Shown here: piece by piece, positions 26,301 through 35,500 of the stretch | How positions within the stretch are numbered: the first letter of the stretch is position 1 | Layout: every line of letters begins with the position of its first letter | DNA from: Amblyornis subalaris | Lineage: Eukaryota; Chordata; Aves; Passeriformes; Ptilonorhynchidae | Assembly: GCA_018881555.1 (NCBI GenBank) | Contig: JACAXG010000012.1 | Span: 2,269,012 to 2,333,011 of the forward strand | Length of the DNA stretch: 64,000 bases | Direction of reading: 5' to 3' | Translations under genes and position numbers: made by a program | Notes under the pieces: generated by a model | What the model was told of the DNA's origin: nothing | Database searches by the model: none | What the model saw: the letters and a program-made list of their open reading frames with translations, nothing else

Positions 26301-28125
26301 AGCCATCTGATAAAGAGAGGCTTACTTCTGATGCATAGTACTGATCTACTTCTGTAATTGGTAACTGATGATATTTTTTAATTTCTAGCTGTGGCACATG
26401 CTATGGTTGCAGTGGCTAACTATGAAGCTTTTTCTGCATATGTTCTATTAACTTTTGGATTTCAAGCTATTGTACTTGCTTGCTCCTTCTGTCAATAGAT
26501 TTTCAGCTTTTGGTGCATGTGAACACAGACAGGTGTTTACCCTGGTCTAAAATGCTTCGTATTTATTTCTTTAAAAAACATGTTGATCTGCTGCAATGGG
26601 GTTTAGTATTTTTTTATATTTATGCTTTAAAATTACAAGTAAGTCTTTAAGCTTGCAAAATGGGAATCAACACTGTAGAGTTAAGATGTAAAGCTAAGAC
26701 TACATGTACAATGTATACATTTGCTTTACTAACTTTTAGTGCATGCTGAAAGATCCATGTTGCTTACAATGAGAAGGGTTTTCATAATGAGGATTTACTG
26801 CTGTGGAAACATGTCTTACTTGAACTCTAAGGCGTACTTCTCTAGAACACACTTTACTGAAGCTACAAGATGCATGATGATTTATGCTTCCAGCAACCTT
26901 TACTCAACTTCAGATATTACATGCATGTACATTGTATCAATAAGTGATGCTTGGGGTGAGGGGGTGGAGAGGAATTCTTAATGAATTACGTCAAAACAGT
27001 GTTTAATGAAACTATGAGAAGGCTAAAGATTTGGTCTTTGCTCACTGTAATTTTTTTTAAAATTCAGTTCCACATAAGTTCTAATATTAAATAAACCCAA
27101 ACCATTGACCAAACACAACCAAAAAATCAAGCAACCTAAATACTATGAACAAAACCTTGCCCACTTTAATATTTTCTTACCCCAGCAGAACCTAATGACA
27201 GCTGGATGGCACAATGTCTCTTAACCTTAATCTTGATCTCAGTGATCCATAAACATGCAGAGCTGAGTGTGTACCAATAATAATTTTTGTAATATTGTAG
27301 GCCATAGCTCCCTTTTGTTTTGAAAACTAATTTCAGTCCATTCCTCAATATTTAAAATCAGTTTTGACAGTGGCTTTGAATAAAAAATAGCAGAGCAACA
27401 AATAAGTTGTTCTAGATTTCATCCAGGGGTGACCTCCCATGACAAAGTAAGCAAGACCAGTGTTTCTAATACAGCATATGTGTAGTTAGTTAGGTGACTG
27501 TGGTTGAAATGGTGCTTTGAAAACCAAGGCCCTTAGTGTAATTTTTCTTGAATGTTCTGCAACTCTTTCTGTAGCTTTTTAAGGATAAACCATGTCACCA
27601 TACAGGAAGACACTGAAGTACATACCTGCCTTGATTCAGGAGAAGCAGCTTTCCCTGTGTGTAGCAGTAAATGTTCTCATTAGATGAATAAACAGCTTTG
27701 TAGTGGAAGGAATCTCTTTAAGGTATTAAGATTACCACTGGATAGTCAAACCATGCCCTTTGTCTTTAACTGCTGCTGAACAGCTAATGCAGACAGCTCC
27801 TGGCTCACATTTTTACAGCTACATATGCTACATTTGTGGCCTGCATACTTTTGTTTTCAATTTTCTTACCTGTATATTTGTGTGAAGGTAGAATTTACTG
27901 CCTCTACAATTTTAGTCCTTTGGCAGCAACTTCCTCCTGAACTGTTCTGTTTCTTCTCTGCCCCAGTGTGGGTTCTTCCGGCGTTCCAGGTACGAAGACA
28001 GTGTCCCCCGCTATCACGCTGTGAGAATTCGAAAAGAGGAGCGAGAGATCAAAGATGAGAAAAGCAAAGACCTCGAGACAAAACAGTGGTTCACAAAATG
28101 GAATGAAAATGAAAGTTATTCTTAG
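5182..28125 (+). CDS. ITGA6: Integrin alpha-6, coding region of exons 2-27 (5' incomplete)
   Basis: This is the alpha subunit of the laminin receptors alpha6beta1 and alpha6beta4, a type I plasma-membrane protein. Spliced exons give 1,022 residues up to the end of the transmembrane exon, plus 35 (tail A) or 52 (tail B). Human alpha-6 with X1, X2 and tail B is about 1,130 residues, so only exon 1 (roughly 60 residues) is missing. Order: FG-GAP beta-propeller (exons 2-11) with Ca-binding loops DLNSDGWQD, DVNQDGYPD and DLDKNSYPD; thigh, calf-1 and calf-2 domains (exons 11-24); a furin-type RRKR site in exon 22; the transmembrane helix in exon 25; and GFFKR or GFFRR at the start of the tails. Coding parts: 5182-5309, 5750-5829, 7550-7805, 9267-9398, 10622-10738, 11749-11959, 12408-12601, 12740-12828, 13568-13695, 15361-15456, 15943-16004, 17293-17450, 18400-18555, 19292-19407, 20305-20494, 20579-20662, 20864-20943, 21089-21166, 21268-21370, 22368-22541, 23535-23633, 24016-24126, 24210-24308, 24638-24763, then 26231-26338 (A) or 27967-28125 (B). 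All introns are GT-AG. Identity is near certain from close similarity to human ITGA6 over the whole length. Confidence 0.97.
5750..5829 (+). CDS. ITGA6: ITGA6 exon 3
   Basis: It encodes 27 residues including ESKEDQWMGVTVQSQGPGG, a propeller segment highly conserved in laminin-binding integrin alpha chains. Acceptor ctttgcag, donor gtaagt. It ends on a codon boundary. Confidence 0.95.
7550..7805 (+). CDS. ITGA6: ITGA6 exon 4 (propeller blades 2-3)
   Basis: It encodes 85 residues from TCAHRYEKRQYVNTVQETRD to IVFGAPGTYNWK. It carries paired cysteines (RCYVLSQ, FCDGR, GSCQQG) and the FG-GAP motif VFGAPG. Donor gtatga; ends at phase 1, so either X1 or X2 can follow in frame. Confidence 0.95.
9267..9398 (+). 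CDS. ITGA6: ITGA6 exon 5 (X1 alternative exon)
   Basis: This 132-nt exon (44 codons, phase 1 at both ends) encodes GVVRAEQKNQTFYDLGIFDD through VPVPANSYLG. It matches the X1 segment of human alpha-6, the linker between propeller repeats III and IV that is alternatively spliced in alpha-3, alpha-6 and alpha-7. Being a multiple of three, it can be skipped or joined to X2 without a frame change. Acceptor tttttcag, donor gtagga. Confidence 0.93.
10622..10738 (+). CDS. ITGA6: ITGA6 exon 6 (X2 alternative exon)
   Basis: This 117-nt exon (39 codons, phase 1) encodes GLLFLTAVSDTHPDQFVYKT through DVMMNSYLG, the X2 segment present only in X1X2 isoforms of human alpha-6. X1 and X2 share the NSYLG ending, as expected of a duplicated linker. 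The donor is a poor gtttgt, in keeping with optional inclusion. Confidence 0.9.
11749..11959 (+). CDS. ITGA6: ITGA6 exon 7 (propeller)
   Basis: It encodes about 70 residues from FSLDSGKGIVSQDEMTFVSG to VAVVDLNSDG, including FVSGAPRANHSGAV and the start of a Ca-binding DxNxDG loop that is completed in exon 8. One base call is N (11930, in a GAN codon, Asp or Glu). Donor gtatgg. Confidence 0.95.
12408..12601 (+). CDS. ITGA6: ITGA6 exon 8 (propeller)
   Basis: It runs from WQDIVVGAPQYFDRSGDIGG to NVGDVNQDGYP, with two FG-GAP features. It ends one base into the Asp codon of a DVNQDGYPD calcium loop. The following intron is only 138 bp and is open in the reading frame. Confidence 0.95.
12740..12828 (+). 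CDS. ITGA6: ITGA6 exon 9 (propeller)
   Basis: It encodes DIAVGAPYDGSGKVYIYHGS and then KNGINTKPAQ, an FG-GAP repeat. Acceptor ctcaacag, donor gtaatg; ends on a codon boundary. Confidence 0.95.
13568..13695 (+). CDS. ITGA6: ITGA6 exon 10 (propeller)
   Basis: It encodes ILDGEKTKTSFFGYSIAGNM and then DLDKNSYPDVAVGSLSDSVN, the last calcium-loop FG-GAP repeat. Donor gtatta; ends at phase 2. Confidence 0.95.
15361..15456 (+). CDS. ITGA6: ITGA6 exon 11 (propeller-thigh junction)
   Basis: It encodes SRPVISIRRNITVQPDRIDL and then KKKNSEDHSEIW, where the propeller ends and the thigh domain begins. The SRPVI motif is typical of integrin alpha chains. Acceptor is a plain aatgaag after a C/T-rich tract; donor gtaaat. 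Confidence 0.94.
15943..16004 (+). CDS. ITGA6: ITGA6 exon 12 (thigh)
   Basis: A 62-nt exon encoding MDVKACFKYTANPRDLNPRI, with the conserved cysteine of the first thigh-domain disulfide. Donor gtatgt; phase 1 end. Confidence 0.93.
17293..17450 (+). CDS. ITGA6: ITGA6 exon 13 (thigh)
   Basis: It encodes KINYTFEVENERRQLGLPSR and on to CVTTKLVLQ. It is clearly related to the human thigh segment (EKERRKSGLSSRV) but more diverged than the propeller. Donor gtaagg; ends on a codon boundary. Confidence 0.93.
18018..18145 (-). repeat. CR1 LINE 3'-end fragment in ITGA6 intron 13
   Basis: The string AATCATAGAATGGTTTGGGT followed by TGGAAGGGACC, the CTGCCATGGGCAGGGACATC block and a TACTCAGAGCTC block is the hallmark 3' end of avian CR1, here in minus orientation. 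About 128 bp, clearly truncated. The right edge is approximate. Confidence 0.9.
18400..18555 (+). CDS. ITGA6: ITGA6 exon 14 (thigh)
   Basis: 52 codons: EKIKDKLRPIPVSVSVKIAG, a serine-rich loop (ESSSSSKRKES), then LPDLIPILNSNESETKTTK. DKLRPIP and PILNS are conserved in alpha-6. Acceptor ttttaacag, donor gtaagc. Confidence 0.94.
19292..19407 (+). CDS. ITGA6: ITGA6 exon 15 (thigh-calf-1)
   Basis: It encodes VEFLKEGCGEDNECHSNLKL and then QYRFCTREGNEDRFTYLP. FLKEGCG with its two following cysteines is the genu region conserved in integrin alpha chains. Donor gtaagt; phase 2 end. Confidence 0.95.
20305..20494 (+). CDS. ITGA6: ITGA6 exon 16 (calf-1)
   Basis: It encodes ENGMPVLVLKDQKDIALEIT through SLTYSAFREMRGYP; VLKDQKDIALEITVTN is almost identical to human alpha-6. 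It ends on a codon boundary and is followed by an intron of only 84 bp. Confidence 0.95.
20579..20662 (+). CDS. ITGA6: ITGA6 exon 17 (calf-1)
   Basis: 28 codons, EKQLTCGANQNGSQAECELG and then NPFKRNSN, with a conserved cysteine pair and an NGS glycosylation site. Phase 0 at both ends; donor gtaagt. Confidence 0.95.
20864..20943 (+). CDS. ITGA6: ITGA6 exon 18 (calf-1)
   Basis: It encodes VTFYLILSTTKVNVDTTDLD and then INLKLE, a beta-strand pair of the calf-1 domain matching human alpha-6. Acceptor cttgtctag, donor gtaagt. Confidence 0.95.
21089..21166 (+). CDS. ITGA6: ITGA6 exon 19 (calf-1/calf-2)
   Basis: It encodes TSTQVNLTPITASAKVVLEL and then LLSLTG, at the calf-1/calf-2 boundary. Acceptor cattgtag, donor gtaagt; ends at phase 2. 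Confidence 0.94.
21268..21370 (+). CDS. ITGA6: ITGA6 exon 20 (calf-2)
   Basis: It encodes VAKPSQVYFGGNVIGESAMK and then SEDDIGNLIEYEFR, strongly conserved with human alpha-6. Donor gtgagt; ends on a codon boundary. Confidence 0.95.
22368..22541 (+). CDS. ITGA6: ITGA6 exon 21 (calf-2)
   Basis: 58 codons, VTNLGRPLKTFGTASLDIQW through KNGKWLLYLMKIDSKGL to NSLHVA. IQWPKE and NGKWLLYL are near-invariant in alpha-6. One N at 22493 leaves a GAN codon ambiguous. Donor gtatgt. Confidence 0.95.
23535..23633 (+). CDS. ITGA6: ITGA6 exon 22 (furin cleavage site)
   Basis: 33 codons. The motif NSRRKREV holds the dibasic proprotein-convertase site (RRKR, codons at 23550-23561) where alpha-6 is cut into disulfide-linked heavy and light chains. 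An N at 23542 makes one residue uncertain (human has His at this place). Donor gtaagg. Confidence 0.95.
24016..24126 (+). CDS. ITGA6: ITGA6 exon 23 (calf-2)
   Basis: 37 codons, DCNVNARCVDIKCPLKGLDS through RSRLWNSTFLE. The cysteines provide the heavy-light chain disulfide region, and RSRLWNSTFLEE is conserved in human. The following intron is only 83 bp. Confidence 0.95.
24210..24308 (+). CDS. ITGA6: ITGA6 exon 24 (membrane-proximal calf-2)
   Basis: 33 codons, EYSKMNYLDILVRASISVPA to TNEVAQ. EYSKxNYLDIL matches human alpha-6. Acceptor ttggaacag, donor gtaggt. Confidence 0.94.
24638..24763 (+). CDS. ITGA6: ITGA6 exon 25 (transmembrane helix)
   Basis: 42 codons. A short ectodomain end (VRVTVFPAKPVALYTGVP) is followed by a hydrophobic single-pass helix, WWIIAVAILAGILMLALLVF and then LLWK. 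It ends on a codon boundary, so tail A or tail B can follow directly. Confidence 0.96.
26231..26360 (+). CDS. ITGA6: ITGA6 cassette exon A (tail A; stop at 26336-26338)
   Basis: Coding part 26231-26338 encodes CGFFKRNKKDHYDATYHKAE and then IHAQPSDKERLTSDA before TAG, identical in plan to human tail A. The donor gtaact at 26361 closes a 130-nt exon, so 22 nt follow the stop. If A is included, exon B becomes 3' UTR; if skipped, the tail is B. The tail carries the GFFKR motif that contacts the beta-subunit tail. In other vertebrates A is the form of many differentiated epithelia and B of stem-like cells. Confidence 0.95.
26361..26930 (+). promoter_or_regulatory. Cluster of four TGCATG (RBFOX-type) motifs downstream of exon A
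   Basis: TGCATG occurs at 26514-26519, 26740-26745, 26871-26876 and 26922-26927, all within 570 nt of the exon A donor, on the transcribed strand. A fifth lies upstream of the exon at 25668-25673. UGCAUG is the RBFOX binding site, and downstream copies usually promote inclusion of the preceding exon. The motifs are seen; the role is inferred. Confidence 0.5.
27967..28125 (+). CDS. ITGA6: ITGA6 terminal exon B (tail B)
   Basis: 52 codons plus TAG (28123-28125): CGFFRRSRYEDSVPRYHAVR, then a charged stretch ending in WFTKWNENESYS. This is the alternative, longer cytoplasmic tail of alpha-6. Acceptor is ctgccccag after a T/C-rich tract. The frame joins directly from exon 25 (phase 0). Confidence 0.95.
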   Translation, partial: CGFFRRSRYEDSVPRYHAVRIRKEEREIKDEKSKDLETKQWFTKWNENESYS

Positions 28126-29945
28126 GCAAAAATGTTTATTCACAAAGTTCAGATAGAGGTTAAGGTTTTCATTAATGGAATACTGATGGAGTTAGACCTA
28201 TGAACACTACATCAGATTGTAGGTATTACTACTTATATTGAGGCTTTTATTTCCACAGTTAAAAATGCTTCAACAGACTTTATATGCATTATTTAATTTC
28301 CAGACTGCCGCTTTTCCCCCCTCAAATCTAACCCACACTTTAGAAAATACTATGCTGATTTGGGGTCTTTTCTGCAAAATAAGCAAAACCACTACAGCAG
28401 ACCTTTTCCTGTGATCCTGACCTTCTTCCTAGGTATGTGGAAGGTTCTCCATCATTCCCTCAATGCATAGTGCTTTATAAACACAGAGTGGCCTTAGCAC
28501 ACTTCGTTCAAGTATAACTGAAGACCTGCAAGACTGCTTTAGTCATAACCTTTGCCTGTTGTGGTAGTTAGGGCTTAACAAAAAGCATCATCTTAAATTA
28601 CATGTGCAATGGGTCATGTTGCTTGATTTTGTTGTTTTTTTTTTTTTTGAGATCAGATTGTGTGATTCTTGCTCACAACAAATANACACAGGGTTTGTTT
28701 TTTTTTTAAAGAGAGGCTTGAATATTAGATGTACCTTTTGTATATATATATTTTTTAGTAATTTTTGTATTTATTTTTATTATAAATCATTGACTACGAG
28801 GCTTTCACTGCATTTTAGTAAATCACTGAAGGTGCCAATGCTTTCTAAAATGTAAATATTTATGCAAATGATGTGTATGGGGGCTTTCTTTTCCTGATAC
28901 TTGTAACCTTGTCTTGTAACATCAGGTCCTGTAATATGATTTGTATATTATTGTGGACTATTTAAGGATTTGGACACCAAGGAGAAGTAATGTTTTAGAC
29001 ACCATTTTATACTTGTTGCAAGAAAGTGAATAGTTCTCTGGAAACAGCTTTCCAGCTTCAAAAGGACTTCCTGGTTGGCAAAAGGCATTGACTACTGCAA
29101 ATTCTTGGANAGCACTTGAACGAGGCTATGGATGCCTAACTTACCTTAACTGTCGTCATCTGCGCTGATCCACATTGAGACTACTGAATCATCTTGAACA
29201 CCTGAATGTTGATACAAGGAGAACCATGATGTTGTTTATTAGTAATCTAGTTATTGTAACATAACTGAGAAAATTATTTAAAATGTTAACTTTTTTACCC
29301 ATGTTCTAAAGCCTTGGTACTATTTAAGAACAAAGGTTTAGCTCACACTTGTGTATTCCATGTGAAACCAAATTCTGCTCAAAAACTATGCATGTTAATT
29401 GCTTGTAATTTGAACTATGCAAAAACCTCTTGGTACTTTTTCCCCCTATAGGGTAAAAACACACTAGGAGGGCAGTTGTCAAGTATCTTATTTTTACTGC
29501 TAAATTGGAATGTACCCTCTTGGAAGGTGTGGTCACCGAAAAAGTTACCTTTAGTTTACTAGACTCATCTTTCTTAACACTAAATAAGCTCGGTATGTTA
29601 TGACCCTGATTTTATGAACACTTGCATATTAATTTAGATGTTACGCAATTTTTGAGCTTCAAAAATTTAAGTTTTTTTGCTGAAAGGCTCAGCAGCATCA
29701 GAAGCCAGGCTAATCAGAAGCTTGAGAAATACCCCTGAATATAAAATCAGACTGTGGCCCTCACCTAAGACCATGAATGTCTTAGCAGTGTTAAAGTTCT
29801 TGAAAAATAAGTCGTGTCACTGGTGTATTTTTATCTCAAACTTTTGTTATACCAGCTAAGAATGCCACATCATTCCATGATTAGAAATTACCTGTGGATA
29901 TTTGTACAGAAGTGTGAAATAAATTTTTTTTAAATGAAAGATGGT
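28126..29945 (+). other. ITGA6: ITGA6 3' UTR with polyadenylation signal
   Basis: AT-rich sequence after the tail B stop, without coding signal. A canonical AATAAA lies at 29918-29923, followed by a T-run and a GT-rich stretch, so cleavage near 29940 is likely. The resulting UTR of about 1.8 kb fits the long 3' UTR of mammalian ITGA6. The exact end is inferred. Confidence 0.65.
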
Positions 29946-30039
29946 CTTGGTAATAGTGATTTTATCATACTTAACCAAGTTGGCCATAGCTCAGTTCACT
30001 AGAAGAACAGGCTAAAAGTCGCAGGCTTTAGCAAGTTCT

Positions 30040-30260
30040 CTCACTCTCAGCATTGTCGCAGCTCTCCCTGCCTCCCCTGTGCAGGGGCCAGATAAGGAGC
30101 TGCAAGAGATAAGGCCCAATCTCATGCTCACAGGCTCTCTGCTGCTTGCTGCAGTTGCCAGCACTGGTAAGAGTGAGAGCACCATGTGCCAGCTCCCACC
30201 AGGGCCCATCTCCCCTCTCCTAGATCCCTGCTTGTGCTCGTGCTGCCCAGGGGACCTTCC
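30040..30260. promoter_or_regulatory. GC-richer patch with two AGATAAGG (GATA) motifs
   Basis: A roughly 220-bp patch richer in G+C than its surroundings begins about 100 bp beyond the presumed ITGA6 polyadenylation site. Two identical AGATAAGG octamers lie at 30090-30097 and 30107-30114. It could be a GATA-factor enhancer or an unrecognised old repeat; only the motifs are certain. Confidence 0.25.
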
Positions 30261-30829
30261 ATGCAAACAGCCTCCTAAAAATTTTCTTAAATACTGCCAG
30301 ATGAGTATTTGAGTAAGTAGGGGAGATGGATACATTCCCCAAAATTGGTCAAAGACTTCACATACCTATTTGTATTTAGCAGTGGAAGTTTGATACTGAC
30401 AGTCGGTAACACAATTGCAGGGTACAGCTTTGAGTCCACCAAAAAAAAAACCCTACAGGAAAACCTCAAATGTGCAGGGAAAAACCCACCAAACCCAACA
30501 GAGAAAACATGGCTTATCTCTACTTTTCAGCAGCTTTACTCAGTGTTGCTGAAACAAGGCCTTTGGATGCAACTAAGCCTGAAGGTTAGCTGGATATATG
30601 CTAGGCCACTGTTTGTTGTTGTGGTTAAGAAACTTCCAGGACTAGAATCAGAAAATACCACTAGACCCTTTGGTGCATGTCAAAGATGTGAGCTCAACTG
30701 CTCTTATTAAACAATTTCTCTCCGTTACATAATGCTCACAACCATTTGTCTACAAGAAGACAAAATGTCAACTGGCTATTAAGTAGCTGATCATAGTAAG
30801 TTTAGTACAAATCTGTTATATTTGACTTT

Positions 30830-31050
30830 ATATATGTGTTCATATATACCATACAGATAATAGTATTAGATGTAGTATATACAATATATACAGTGGTACA
30901 GCACTATAACAGTGCATATGTATAGTACATATGCATGTGATACATAAAAATTAATGTACTACATTTGCTATATATAGTGTGTTTGTGTGCAGTGTGTATG
31001 TATATCTATATACAAAATATACACACTCTATATAGTCCAAGGTACATAAA
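30830..31050. repeat. TA/TG-rich low-complexity tract
   Basis: Degenerate alternation of TATA, CATATA, TACATA and ATATAC strings (for example 30835-30900 and 30985-31030) marks a decayed purine-pyrimidine simple repeat. No unit is perfectly tandem for long. Confidence 0.6.
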
Positions 31051-32447
31051 TAGAATGTTGGTAAACTGCAATACTTTCACAGCACAGCAGACATACAGCA
31101 CAGCAGACGTACTTTATGAGAGAAGCTTTCAATATAAGGGACCACCACAGCATAGTTTCAATAGCTAGCTGTCCATACATTAAATTTGGAAGAAGAGAGG
31201 GAACAGGTTGCTCAGTTGGATACAAATGTCGAGAATCGGCACATGAGGTGAAAGGAAACTTCTGAAAGGGGCACTGAACCACCAATCCCCATTCAAAGCA
31301 CCCCCATTACAATGCTAATCATTGTGACTGCAGTGTGTCTTAATTAAAATCAGCAGAACCAGAAAACAGCTGCAATAACTTCTCCCAGCACAAAGAAGGC
31401 AAGTGGGTCAGCAGTTGGTCTGCAAAGCCCAGGAGACCAAGCTGTGAAGAAACAACCAGGCAACTGCAGCCGGTGCTCTGAGCCCACAGAGGCCCATGGA
31501 CGTGCCTGGACGTGCTTCAGCCGCCTTGCCAGACAGCATGGCTGTGCGTCACAGGAAGAATNGGAACAGAGTATTTCCTTACAGGGATTGTGTAACCAGT
31601 TGCTTCAGTTTTTTATCCTAGTCCTCAGATGTCTTTAAATGTCTGTCTTCCAGGCCCTGGAGTAATAATTCGTATTACACACCTTTTACAGCCTCATAAA
31701 CCTTGTTGAGTCCTTATTGTGAGAAAAACACAGCAACTCTGTATCCCAAAAGACTGCTGCAGAAATGGGCCTTAAACCCCAGCCAAGGTGTGACATTGTC
31801 ACTGTACAGGGGTCGGGGACCTGCAGCTTGCATTTTCCATCCTGCAAGACGGAGCCCGTTCTTCCTTTCCTAGCTCTGCAAAATGGTTGTTTGCAAGCAG
31901 CACCTTTTCAGGGGCACACCTGCCTCGAATATGCTAGAAAACAGGCAGAGAACAGAGTTTTTTGCAAGAGGAGATATCCTTGCTGCTGCAGACGAACATA
32001 TATCCCCCTCATCACTGAAACACAATGCTAACTCTGTATTTTATCTCTCAGTCCCAGCATCTTGCGGGGATAGAGAAGGAAGGAACAGAAAAGTCAAATA
32101 CTTTTGCCAGGAATGTATGAAATAATGCAGCTGGTAAGTTGATTAAAAGAAATGTTGGCAGGCTATTGCTAAAGTGGAGGGGTTGAACAGTACAGTGCTG
32201 AGAGGTGCATCACTGCCAGCCAGTTTACAAGGCCGTCTGTGACCGATTCCAGTTTAGCAAGGAGGAACAACATGGCAACAGCCATTCTGGAGCAGACCAC
32301 AGATCCACCTGAATCAGTATCCCACCTCTGACAACTCTTAACAGTTAAGTGGCCACAATGGTGATACTTTACTGTTCCTGTTCACCAAAAATGTTAGTGG
32401 TTAACTTCAGTAGCTGTATAGTATATTTTCCCTATGGAAGAAGACAT

Positions 32448-32560
32448 CCACAGAATCCTGCAAATACCTCTACTTGGAAGAGACCCATAAGGATCATAGC
32501 TCGTCACAGGACTACCTAAAACTAAACTGCATGACTAAGAGCATCCACGATAATAATACA
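32448..32560 (-). repeat. Degraded CR1 3'-end fragment
   Basis: CACAGAATCCTG, then TACTTGGAAGAGACCCATAA, GGATCATAG and later GACTACCTAAAACTAAACTGC follow the layout of the CR1 3' region in minus orientation. Divergence is high, suggesting an old copy. Boundaries are approximate. Confidence 0.65.
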
Positions 32561-35500
32561 ATTTTTCCAACTGCCTCCTGATCTTGAATCACAAAGCAAA
32601 AATTGTACATGTCAAAAATTCACAAACTCCAAAGTTTAATTATACACTGGATAAAAATAAACTCATTTGTATGTTCTTAAATCTACTATCGTTTGATAAC
32701 TCATCTAGAAAACCCTCCATGTATTTGACCAACTTTGTTGCCATTTTTGTATCTTTTCATTTCTTCCTCTGCTAAGAAGAGACCAAAGCCAATGTAACCC
32801 TAAGAATTTGTCTAGGATAGCAAAAGCTCAACTTACTGACAAAAACCTAAGAACAAAGACAAACCTAAGAACAACAATTTGTGCAGGTTAAGTACCCAAG
32901 CTGCAAAGAGACATGGCTAGATGGGCCAGATGACTGTGCAGGCATTGCAGCAAAGCATATAAACCACTGAAAGAAAAGAGAGAGATATCCTACGGATATT
33001 CATACCTGGCAACTTAAGTCTTTTTCTTAATCTGAGCTGCACCTACTTTGGAGGACATTAAAGAAAAGAAAAAAAGCACCAGTACATGCAGCACCCAAGA
33101 GTGATGACTTCCAGTATCACCTTAATAAACTAGAAGGTGTTTCTATGGAACACCCTGCAATATTAAAACTTAAAAAAAATAAATTCAAGTTCAACTAAAT
33201 GTTGTGTTTTGAATTCTTTTGAAGTCTGAATTGTTGTGTCCCATTTAAATGATGGATCCAGATGTATTATAATTTCAAGAACACCAAAAAGCAAGAATAT
33301 TAGTAGAAAAATGCCAAATAACAAAAATAATACATTTCTCCTTTTTGGTTTGCGTAAGAATTTACAGGAATTAGTACATCAGAACTCCGGCCAGTGTCGC
33401 ACTGGATCACATCAGAGCAAGCCCCCAGAAAATTATCAATGAGAGGAACAGGTTTTAGGGGAGAAAGAGCATTCAAAATATTCTCCAGTATTTTAACAGA
33501 ACATGTTTACATGGATCAGTATCTGATCAATAGTTTAAACAAAACTCAGAAAACACCTTTAGGTAAATAGAGAGGTTCTTCTCTGGACACAGCATTTAAA
33601 GAATTGTCCACCATTCTTTTATCCATAGTTACTTCTGTGACTGCTCATCCTGCACGACTTTTCCTGAGAAAAGTGCTCACTGTTCACATGACTCTGTATG
33701 GTCTCTAGCTTACAACACTCAATGATTTATTCAACCTCTGACAGCCTTTGCCACATCTTATGGCTGGGTACTGCTGCCCAAAGATAACTTTAGGCAGAAG
33801 GCCAGTTTTTAAGGCACGCGTGCGAAGCTGAAACATAAGACAACAAAACAGTAATATAGAGATGTAAAAGATGAAGCCAATCCAGAGCCATCATAAGAAA
33901 CTGCAACAGTTTACAAAGACTCGATTTGCTGCTTGCAGGCACTGCTTTAAACTAGCGCTGGCTCACAACTGAAAGACCATCATAAAATGGTTTTGAGCAC
34001 AGCAGTTCTCAAGTACAAGTCCCAAACTATTACAAACTTGAGCAGCATGAGCTACTCCTTGGTGTTCCTGGGGTGGCCTACAAGGAGCAATAAGCAAAAA
34101 CTGCCAGTAAGCTGTATTTGTAGAAGTCTTGCAGAGACACACATGCTGTCTGTTCACCCCATTAGCTGCCACTCCCTGGCCAGAACAGAACAAGTCATTC
34201 AGTTCTCAGCATAAAGATTAAGGTATGGTTGGATTACAAACCAGATGAAAAGAGCAGACTAATCACTAACAGCTGCTTCATTCTCACATACTACTGGTGC
34301 AGTTACTGTGCAAGAAACTTCTCTGGAGGCTGAATCAAATGTATTCTGTATTTCAGTGCAACATTAAAAAGGAAAAAGACAACCTTAAATGGGGACAATC
34401 CAACAAAGCCCTGAACGGATTAATGTGATTGATACAGCAAAACTACTCTTGCTCTGGTGGATGCCATAGGATATCCATCCCCACTATCAGGTCACAGACA
34501 AGTCACAGGTACCAAGGTTTGTTTAAAGGAAATCAAACAATATTTAACAGCTGATTTAATAAGATAAATTTATGGAGCAAGTACAAGTGTCCACAATAAA
34601 AGCAGCATTCTCTTTTCAGGAACGACAGCGGGAATGATGCCAGGACATCTCCAGTGGAGGTCGGGTCAGCCATGAAAGGATTACTTATCCTTTTTGCAGA
34701 AGCAACAGTTGCCACCATGAACCAAATTTGGTTCACATATCTACAAGCTCAACCCACAGGGTGGAGACCCTAATTTCTTTTCTTTATTTTAATCAATATG
34801 GTAACTGTAGTACATTCCACACTATATATGTTTCTTCACTGTGGATACAATCTACTGTTAACAGTAATTATAAGGGAAGGTGATGAGGGCACCTTGCCCA
34901 CTGAAATGCAAAAGGTAAATTGTGATAATGCTTATTATTGAACAGTATTTCTGTATGGTGTAGTGTGGAGAACAACTTGATGGATGGCACTGTTGCAAAG
35001 GCCTTCTTGATACATATTATTAACATTAAACAAAACCATAAGAATTAAGTAACCAAAAATTTCCCTCAAATTACAATTGGAACATGGCATTACCTGTTTA
35101 TAGGCAGCGAAGCAAGAGGTGACCATGCTGTCACTCTATGGAGCAACATGAATTGACTTTAGATACGGGAGAATTGTGATGGTGCATTCCCTTCCACACC
35201 TCCTCAGGCCTGCTCTAGGATCTCAGGACTTATCTACCTGAATTGCAGCACAAATGAAGTGGCACCATTGTTTCTGGACCTTTTTCCCCCAGAATTTCTG
35301 GTAGTTACAAATTTGGGTTATGGCCAGGATGGAAACATATTGATGACTAAAGCCAAGCATCTCCTGACCCTATGAACAGACTCTTTGAGCTCTCCCAGAC
35401 CACAGCAAGCTGTAACCAGCACCTTCCCAGTGGGACATCTCCTGGAGCGCATGAACCGTCAAGTCTGCGATAGTTGAAAGACCATCCCCTTACAGCCCTC

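Noticed and set aside
30012..30335. 107-codon minus-strand and 77-codon plus-strand frames after ITGA6
   Set aside because: Overlapping frames on both strands in a GC-richer patch, without splice sites or family similarity.
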